Positions 57,614 to 64,000 of a stretch of DNA of 64,000 nucleotides are shown in pieces. The stretch's first letter is position 1. Every line of letters starts with the position of its first letter. The notes under the pieces are model-generated. The model made no database searches. It was not told the origin of the DNA and saw nothing but the letters and a program-made list of their open reading frames with translations. A program made the translations under genes and the position numbers. The stretch comes from JAABQG01 sp963726365 (GTDB taxonomy: Bacteria; Pseudomonadota; Gammaproteobacteria; Burkholderiales; Burkholderiaceae_C): NCBI GenBank assembly GCA_963726365.1, contig CAVSCI010000020.1, positions 1-64,000 of the forward strand, given 5' to 3'.

Positions 57614-58591
57614 ATGCCAGAGCCAATCAATTTGAATTCTGGGACGCGACGCTGCGCCTCATGGTTGGCAACCGTGACGCTTTCGGCACTGGCCTTCGTG
57701 GCACCGCCGGCCGGAGCAGGTGAGGGCGGCACGTCGCACGTCATGCCGGGCGCCAATGCCACGCTGGTCGACGTGCCGCCGACGTCGCCCGGCGGGTTCT
57801 TCAAGCCGATGTTCATCAACTACCGGGGCGACGCCACGGCAAAGATTCCCACGGCGGCCGGTATCGTCGCCAATCTGAAGGCGGAAGCCAACACGCTTGC
57901 CCTAGGCGGCGGCTACGGTTTCGAGCAGACGGTGCTCGGGGGCGCCCATTACAGCGTTGCCGCATTCCTGCCCTACACCAAGCTCACCATCTCCGGGAAC
58001 TCCGCGGCGCTGGGCGGCCTTGCGATCGAGAACAGCGTATCCGGTCTCGGCGACATGACCGTGGTACCGGTCATGCTGGCCTGGAAATCCGACAACTGGC
58101 AATACGACTTCCTGATGCCGATCTATGCGCCCACGGGCAACTACCAGACCGGCAGGCTGGGCAACACCGGCCTGAATTACTGGACGGTCGATCCGATCGT
58201 CGGCGTGGCCTACAGCAACTCCGCCTCGGGCCTCAACGCCACCGCCCATCTGGGCTACGCCATGAACACCGAGAACAAGGCCACCAGCTACAAGAGCGGC
58301 AACATCCTGCACATCGACGCTGCGGTGCAGCAGGTCTTTCCGCTCGGCTCCGGCTTTGCCAACATTGGCGCCGAGGCGTGGTACTTCCAGCAGGCAACCT
58401 GCGACAGCGGCGCCGGCGCGACGCTGGGTTGCTTCAAGGGAAGCACCTCCGGCATCGGGCCTGTGCTGGGCTACATCCAGCCGATCGGCAAGGAAAAGCT
58501 GCTGTTCGAGCTCAAGTGGCTGCCGGAACTGAACACCAAGAACCGCCTGAACGGCGACTACGTCTGGCTGAAGATGGTCTACACCTTCTGA
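57614..58591 (+). CDS. Outer-membrane protein, MetA-pathway phenol-degradation type (SphA-like)
   Basis: A 325-residue protein with a signal peptide (WLATVTLSALAFVAPPAGAG) and then an amphipathic beta-strand pattern characteristic of the Phenol_MetA_deg outer-membrane family. It has HVMPGANATLVDVPPTSPGG near the start and ends with the aromatic outer-membrane signature VWLKMVYTF. It probably forms a barrel or channel for aromatic or hydrophobic substrates. GGAGAACCC precedes the start. It heads the sulfatase locus. Confidence 0.8.
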   Translation: MPEPINLNSGTRRCASWLATVTLSALAFVAPPAGAGEGGTSHVMPGANATLVDVPPTSPGGFFKPMFINYRGDATAKIPTAAGIVANLKAEANTLALGGGYGFEQTVLGGAHYSVAAFLPYTKLTISGNSAALGGLAIENSVSGLGDMTVVPVMLAWKSDNWQYDFLMPIYAPTGNYQTGRLGNTGLNYWTVDPIVGVAYSNSASGLNATAHLGYAMNTENKATSYKSGNILHIDAAVQQVFPLGSGFANIGAEAWYFQQATCDSGAGATLGCFKGSTSGIGPVLGYIQPIGKEKLLFELKWLPELNTKNRLNGDYVWLKMVYTF

Positions 58592-58684
58592 AGCCAAGGC
58601 GGCGGCATGGAACCTCGCCTACCGGGCGGGACCAGGCCGCTGTCTCAACAACAAAACCCTTTCCCCAGCACTGGAGCAATCGCC

Positions 58685-59170
58685 ATGAAAACAATTGAGA
58701 TGATGAAGCGCCCGATGATCCCCCGGCGTGCCGTTGCGGCAGCACTGGCACTGGCTTTGCCGGCCGTTTTGACACTGACACTCGCAGGGCTGGCCCCGGC
58801 AGCACACGCGCAAAAGGCCGTTCAGCCCAAGGCCGGTCCGGCGGGCTCCTGGCGGCTGATCGGGCAGACGCACGCCGATCACGGGGCGGACCACGACACC
58901 ATCATCGTGCAGGGTCCTTACGACAACTTCCGCAAGATCAAGTTCAAGGTCACCGACGCCCCGTTGAACATGCAGCGCATGGTCGTGACCTACGACAACG
59001 GCGCGCCGGACAACATCGACATCCGGCAAAACATTCCCCAAGGCGGCGAAAGCCGCGTGATCGACCTTCGTGGCGTCGGCAAGCGTAGCCTGCGCAGGAT
59101 CGACTTCTGGTACGACACCAAAGGCTTTCTGAACGGCAAGGCCGATGTGACCGTCTTTGGCATGAAATGA
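58685..59170 (+). CDS. Secreted small beta-sandwich protein, DUF2541-like
   Basis: A 161-residue protein with a signal peptide ending AAHAQKAVQP. The mature part (GSWRLIGQTHADHG, KIKFKVTDAPLNMQR, GESRVIDLRGVGKRSLRRID, ADVTVFGMK) resembles my memory of the E. coli YaaI/DUF2541 fold, though only loosely. The function is unknown. It lies 93 bases after the outer-membrane gene and 33 bases before the first sulfatase, so it belongs to that unit. It could be a substrate-binding or chaperone accessory. Confidence 0.6.
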   Translation: MKTIEMMKRPMIPRRAVAAALALALPAVLTLTLAGLAPAAHAQKAVQPKAGPAGSWRLIGQTHADHGADHDTIIVQGPYDNFRKIKFKVTDAPLNMQRMVVTYDNGAPDNIDIRQNIPQGGESRVIDLRGVGKRSLRRIDFWYDTKGFLNGKADVTVFGMK

Positions 59171-59203
59171 AGAGCAGACAGCGTTTTTAAGGCGAAGACA
59201 CAC

Positions 59204-61598
59204 ATGAAGCACCTCCACCGATTGACTTTTGCGGCGTTCATGCTCCTGAGCGCCATCGTTACCGTCCCGAGCCTGGCCGCAGAAAAGGCCGGTGCGGCCG
59301 CCAATGGTTCGGTGCTGCCGTTCCCGCCCACGCCGTCAGGTTCCAAGGCGGGGCTGACGATGGAGACCTCGACCTACAAGAAACGCGTCGAGCCGCAACG
59401 CCTCAAGCCTGGTGCGCCGAACATCCTGATCATCCTGATGGACGACGTGGGAGCGGGCACGCCCTCGACCTACGGCGGCGAAATCAACACGCCGACGCTG
59501 GAGCGGGTGGCGAACATGGGCGTTTCCTACAACCGCTTTCACTCCACGGCGATGTGTTCACCCACCCGGGCTTCGCTGCTTACGGGGCGCAACCACACCT
59601 TCGTCGGCAATGGCCAGATCGCGGCGATCGCCAACGATTTCGATGGCTTCAGCGGCATCATCCCCAAATCATCCGCGACGATCGCGGAAGTGCTGAAGAA
59701 CTACGGTTACAACACCGGCGCCTGGGGAAAATGGCACAACACGCCCGAGGAACAGATCACCAGCAAGGGGCCGTTCGAGTATTGGCCGACCGGCTATGGC
59801 TTCGAGTACTTCTACGGCTTCCTGGCCGGCGAAGCGTCGCAGTACGAGCCGACGCTCACGCGCAATACCTCGCCGGTCACCCTGCATCCCAAGAAGGGCT
59901 ACCACCTCACCGAGGACATTGCCGAGGACGCGATCAGCTGGCTGCGTGAGCAGAAGGCCTACGCGCCGGACAAACCCTTCTTCATGTACTGGGCGCCGGG
60001 TGCATCGCATGGCCCGCACCAGGTCATGAAGGAGTGGGCCGACAAGTACAAGGGCAAGTTCGACGACGGCTGGGACAAGTACCGCGAACGCACGTTTGCG
60101 CGCGCCAAGGCCAAGGGCTGGATCCCGCAGAGCGCCCAACTCACGCCGCGGCCTGCTTCCATGGCGTCATGGGATTCGATCCCCGAGGCCGAGAAGCCAT
60201 TCCAGCGGCGACTCATGGAGGTTTTTGCCGGCTTCACCGAGCACGCTGACGTCAACGCCGGAAAGGTCATTGCCGAAATCGAGCGCCAGGGCAAGCTGGA
60301 CAACACGCTCATCTTCTACATCTGGGGCGACAACGGTTCGTCGTCAGAGGGGCTTTACGGCACCATCAGCGAACAGCTGGCGCAGAACGGCATCCCGACC
60401 ACGATCTCGCAACATCTCAAGGCGCTTGATGGAGCTCGGCGGGCTGGACGCGCTCGGCGGCCCGAAGACCGACAACATGTACCACGCCGCCTGGGCGTGG
60501 GCCGGCAGCACGCCTTATCAGGGCACCAAGCTCCAGGGTTCCTACTTCGGGGGCACGCGCCAGCCGATGGCCGTGTCCTGGCCGAAGCGCATCAAGGCCG
60601 ATGCGACGGCGCGGCCGCAGTTCCACCATGTGATCGACATCGCACCGACGATCTACGAGCTGACCCAGATCACCCCGCCGCGCATGGTCAACGGTTTCAA
60701 GCAGGACCCGATCGCCGGGGTCAGCATGGTTTACACCCTGGCCGATGCCAAGGCGCCTGGCACGCGCAAGACCCAGTTCTTCGACATCATGGCCAGCCGC
60801 GGCATCTACCACGACGGCTGGTTCGCCAGCGCACCGGGCCCGCGTGAGCCCTGGGTCGGCGGCATACCCAAGGGCATCAAGGAGTGGTCACCGCTGACGG
60901 ACAAATGGGAGCTTTACAACATCGACAAGGACTGGAGCCAGGCGAACGATCTGGCTGGCGCGAACCCGAAGAAGCTCGAACAGATGAAAGCGCTGTTCAT
61001 TTCCGAATCAAAGAAGAACAAGAACCTTCCCATTGGCGGCGGCCTGTGGTCCACCGCGATGTTCCATCCGGAGGATGCCCCGGCATCGCCTCTGACCGAA
61101 TGGACCTTCGATTTCCCCATCACCCGCATGCCGGAGTCCGCAGCACCCAAGCTCGGCAAGGTGGACAGCCTTGTGACGATGGACGTGGACGTGCCGGCCA
61201 ATGCCAACGGCGTGTTGTACGCCCTGGCCGGCTTTTCAGGGGGCATCACGACCTACGTGAAGGACGGCTTCCTGAACTACGAGTTCAACCTGTTCGAGGT
61301 GCAACGCACCAAGATTCGCTCCAAGGCGAAGCTGCCGGTTGGCAAGGTAAAGGTCGAGGTCGAATCGAAGCTGGTCGACAAGATCGGCGGCCCAATGGAC
61401 GTCACGCTGAGGGCGAACGGCGAGGTGGTGGGGCAGGCTCGCGTGCCGGCTGCCATGTCGCTGCACTTCACGTCGAATGCGACCTTCGATATCGGCGTCG
61501 ATCTGGATTCGCCCGTCTCGCTCGATTACTACGACCAGGCACCATTCGCCTTCAACGGCACGATTGGCAAGACGCGCATCGCGTACCTGAAGAAGTAG
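59204..61598 (+). CDS. Arylsulfatase (type I, large family), with one frame break
   Basis: A secreted sulfatase of about 797 residues. Its signal peptide is followed by a conserved GSVLPFPP segment. It has the formylglycine-generating signature CSPTRASLLTGRN (Cys118), metal ligands in LIILMDDVG (Asp80-Asp81) and later FYIWGDNGSSSEG. The C-terminal 200 residues form a beta-rich domain. The frame breaks at 60424-60428: one extra T before ATGGAGCTCGG. Activity needs a formylglycine-generating enzyme or anSME, neither of which is in this window. Its paralogue is the last gene in the window. Confidence 0.9.
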
Positions 61599-61635
61599 AC
61601 GCCCGATCGGCCTGACGATTGCCTGAAATCACACC

Positions 61636-62514
61636 ATGACCGCGACGTTGCTCCTGCTGCTGAAAGCCTCTGTCGGCTTGATCATCCTGGCCATCGGCAT
61701 GGACTCGACCGTCAAGGACGCGACCCACCTGCTGCACCGGCCAGGTCTGTTGGTGCGATCGGTGCTGGCGATGTACGTGGGGGTTCCACTGGCGGCCTTT
61801 GCGCTGGTCAAGCTGTTGACACTTTCTCCCGGTGTGGAGATTGGCCTGCTGGTGCTGGCGGTGTCCGCCGGCGCGCCCCTGTTGCCGCGCAAGTTGCTGC
61901 GCATCGGCGACGGCGCCTACATCTTCAGCCTGGTGCTGGTGTCATCGGTGCTGGCGATCGTGATCGTGCCGGCGTGGCTGGCGCTGCTCGGCCCGTATTT
62001 CGGATCGCCGCTGGAACTGGCGCCCACCCAGGTGGCGCTGATTCTGGCCAAGTCCTTCCTGTTGCCCCTTGGCGCAGGGATGTTGCTTCGATGGTGGCTT
62101 CCGGCGTTTGCCGCGCGGCTGGCGTCGCGTCTGATCGGCGCCGCCGGCGCGGTGCTCACGGCCTGCGCGCTGGCGCTGCTGGTCTTGCACTGGGACGTGC
62201 TGCTCGTCGCCAGCTGGGGCGGTGTGCTGGCCCTGATGGCACTGGTCGCGATCGCGCTGGGTATCGGCCATGCGCTTGGCGGCCCGGCGCACGACGACCG
62301 CACCGCGCTGGCCGTGGCCTGCGCGTCGCGCCACATCGGCATTGCGGTTCTGGTGGCCGCATCGCTGCCCGGGCCTCGCACGGCGGTGATCATTGCCGTG
62401 TACATCGTGGCTTCGGCCCTGGTTTCAATCCCCTATCTGCGCTGGCGGCGAGCGGGCGCCGAGCACAGTATTTCAACATCCAGCTCAACCAACCCCCCAG
62501 GAGTTCAACAATGA
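61636..62514 (+). CDS. Bile acid:sodium symporter (BASS) family transporter
   Basis: A 292-residue membrane protein of nine to ten helices. It has VSAGAPLLPRKLLRIG in the first repeat and the crossover-region signature ACASRHIGIAVLVAASLP in the second, which fits the BASS/SBF family. It might import the organic anion released by the sulfatases, an inference from position alone. It lies 38 bases after the first sulfatase and overlaps the next gene by ATGA. Confidence 0.82.
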   Translation: MTATLLLLLKASVGLIILAIGMDSTVKDATHLLHRPGLLVRSVLAMYVGVPLAAFALVKLLTLSPGVEIGLLVLAVSAGAPLLPRKLLRIGDGAYIFSLVLVSSVLAIVIVPAWLALLGPYFGSPLELAPTQVALILAKSFLLPLGAGMLLRWWLPAFAARLASRLIGAAGAVLTACALALLVLHWDVLLVASWGGVLALMALVAIALGIGHALGGPAHDDRTALAVACASRHIGIAVLVAASLPGPRTAVIIAVYIVASALVSIPYLRWRRAGAEHSISTSSSTNPPGVQQ

Positions 62515-62795
62515 CCCCTTTCAAACTGATCGCCGCATGCGGCCTGGTCTTCAACCTGATCGCGTCGAGCTCATTCGCCGGCGTCGTCAATCCCGACTGC
62601 ACGCCTGAGAAGGCAGCCAAGAGTGCGGCCGCCAAGTCTACGGTGGGGGTCGGCGGCCGCTGTGATCCCAAGGAAGCCGCGAAGGATTCGGGCAAGAAGG
62701 CAGCCGGCGTCGAAGAAAAGGGCCCCCTCGAGAAAAAGACCAGCAAGAACGACTCACCGGCAGAGAAGGCCAAGGACGCGGTGAAGAAGCCATGA
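62511..62795 (+). CDS. Small secreted lysine/alanine-rich protein with two cysteines
   Basis: A 94-residue protein. The signal peptide (IAACGLVFNLIASSSFA) leaves a 70-residue mature part with VNPDCTPEKAAKSAAAK and GGRCDPKEAAKDSG, then a Lys/Glu/Ala-rich tail. The two cysteines sit in similar xxDCxPEKAA / GRCDPKEAA contexts, suggesting an internal duplication. CAGGAG precedes the start. It overlaps both flanking genes by ATGA, so it is co-translated with the symporter and the second sulfatase. I do not recognise a family; a role in binding the anionic substrate is speculation. Confidence 0.65.
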   Translation: MTPFKLIAACGLVFNLIASSSFAGVVNPDCTPEKAAKSAAAKSTVGVGGRCDPKEAAKDSGKKAAGVEEKGPLEKKTSKNDSPAEKAKDAVKKP

Positions 62796-64000
62796 AAACT
62801 CTTCAACGCTTGAGTCTGGCGGCACTGCTGTGCATCAGCGCGGGGGTTGGCATGCCTGGCCACGCTGTGGAAAAGTCCAATGCGCCCGCAGACGGCTCCG
62901 TGCTGCCGTTCCCTTCAGTGCCCTCGGCCAGTGTGGCCAAGCCGCGCCTGCAGGACTCCACGCATAAACGTCGCGCCGATCCGCAACACCTCAAACCCGG
63001 TGCGCCCAATGTACTGGTGGTCTTGATCGACGACGTCGGCTTCGGCCAGGCGTCCACCTTTGGCGGCGAGATCAACACGCCCGCGCTCAGCAAGCTGGCG
63101 AAAGAAGGCATCAGCTACAACACCTTCCACACCACCTCGATCTGCTCGCCCACGCGCGCCGCCCTGCTCACCGGGCGCAATCATCAGCGTGTGGGCAACG
63201 GCACCATTGCCGAGCGCGCGGTGGACTGGGACGGCTATACCGGCGTGATCCCCAAGACCTCGGCCACGATGCCCGAAGTGTTGCGCAACTACGGTTACAA
63301 GACGGCCGCCTTCGGCAAGTGGCACAACACGCCCGCCGACCAGACCACGGCGATGGGCCCGTTCGACCGCTGGCCCACCGGGCACGGGTTTGACTACTTC
63401 TATGGATTCCTGGCCGGCGAGACCTCGCAATACGAGCCGCGTCTGTTTGAAAACACGACAGCCATCGAGCCTCCGCACGACGAGAAGTACCACTTGAGCG
63501 AGGACATGGCGCAGCGCAGCATCGACTGGTTGCGCAAGCACCAGGCCTTCTCGCCCGACAAGCCGTTCTTCATGTATTGGGCGCCCGGTGCAGCCCACGG
63601 CCCGCACCAGGTCGGCAAGGAATGGTCGAACAAGTACAAGGGCAAATTCGATACCGGCTGGGATGCCTACCGCGAACGGGTCTTTGCGCGCCAGAAGCAG
63701 CTGGGCTGGATTCCGGCCGACACCCAGCTCACGCCGCGCAACCCGACGATGCCCTCCTGGGACAGCATCCCGGCCGCGCAACGGCCCTTCCAGACCCGCT
63801 TGATGGAAATCTATGCTGGCTTCGTGGAGCACGTCGACGCGCAGGCCGGCCGGGTCGTCGATGAGCTCGATCGCCTGGGCATCCGCGACAACACCATCAT
63901 CGTCTACATCTTTGGCGACAACGGCGCCAGCGCGGAAGGGCAGAACGGCACGATCAGCGAACTCCTGGCGCAGAACAGCATCCCCAACACCATCGACCAG
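62792..64000 (+). CDS. Arylsulfatase (type I), cut by the window edge
   Basis: The first 403 residues of a paralogue of the sulfatase at 59204. It has the same architecture: signal peptide, GSVLPFPS, VVLIDDVG metal ligands, and the formylglycine site CSPTRAALLTGRN at Cys118, the same residue number as its paralogue. The phrase FFMYWAPGAAHGPHQV and a late FGDNGAS metal ligand also match. The 3' end lies outside. It starts ATG 62792, overlapping the small-protein stop. The frame is intact as far as it is visible. Confidence 0.92.
   Translation, partial: MKTLQRLSLAALLCISAGVGMPGHAVEKSNAPADGSVLPFPSVPSASVAKPRLQDSTHKRRADPQHLKPGAPNVLVVLIDDVGFGQASTFGGEINTPALSKLAKEGISYNTFHTTSICSPTRAALLTGRNHQRVGNGTIAERAVDWDGYTGVIPKTSATMPEVLRNYGYKTAAFGKWHNTPADQTTAMGPFDRWPTGHGFDYFYGFLAGETSQYEPRLFENTTAIEPPHDEKYHLSEDMAQRSIDWLRKHQAFSPDKPFFMYWAPGAAHGPHQVGKEWSNKYKGKFDTGWDAYRERVFARQKQLGWIPADTQLTPRNPTMPSWDSIPAAQRPFQTRLMEIYAGFVEHVDAQAGRVVDELDRLGIRDNTIIVYIFGDNGASAEGQNGTISELLAQNSIPNTIDQ

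Overview
The window is GC-rich, densely coded chromosomal DNA. Gene content and order point to a betaproteobacterium of the Burkholderiales, most likely Comamonadaceae (Polaromonas/Rhodoferax/Variovorax-like). The evidence is metX-metW, recA-recX, kdsD-kdsC-lptC, sucC-sucD, tktA-gapA, a Bug-type solute receptor, glycine-rich RRM proteins and two families of small dispersed repeats. I see no rRNA, tRNA, CRISPR array, insertion sequence or prophage.

Layout. 1-1487: a frameshifted alpha/beta hydrolase that leaves the window. 2255-8002 (minus): a complete tetronate (L-threonate type) catabolic operon otnI, otnC, otnK, ltnD plus a Bug receptor, next to its probable FadR-type GntR regulator; a shared ATCRTACAA site lies before both. 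8032-9410: chromate transporter ChrA. 9577-13066: a transglutaminase-like protein, metX-metW behind a SAM-II-like riboswitch and terminator, and a manganese exporter behind a yybP-ykoY riboswitch. 13103-15866: ammonium transporter with a sigma-54 promoter, then two glycine-rich RNA-binding proteins. 15993-18945: kdsD-kdsC-lptC-SDR (lipopolysaccharide). 19035-27422: CPA2 antiporter, apt, a cyclic-nucleotide phosphodiesterase, an FHA/PP2C pair, TerC and sucCD. 27614-35898: argC, recX, recA with a LexA box, a MarR regulator, a two-component system, GST, SPOR protein, birA and a SET-domain protein. 35994-44619: topoisomerase III with a SWIB tail, a LivK-like receptor, gapA, tktA, speH and a MurU-like nucleotidyltransferase. 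44642-55368: pepP, a DUF3443 lipoprotein, serA-serC, an acyltransferase, a MOSC protein, an ABC1 kinase and a K+-channel/RCK protein. 55476-64000: a 5'-nucleotidase and a sulfatase locus (outer-membrane protein, small secreted proteins, two paralogous arylsulfatases, BASS-family transporter).

Three themes stand out. First, a roughly 45-bp repeat starting GATAGC occurs at least eight times, three times in frame inside genes (chrA, an SDR gene, the MurU-like gene); a different Comamonadaceae-type repeat lies in frame inside metX. Second, RNA-level control is concentrated around metX and the manganese exporter. Third, seven genes, including recA and gapA, carry one- or two-base extra insertions that disrupt the frame. 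Removing them restores full-length families, so sequence error is more likely than mass gene decay.

All functional names rest on motif recognition by eye; no database search was run.
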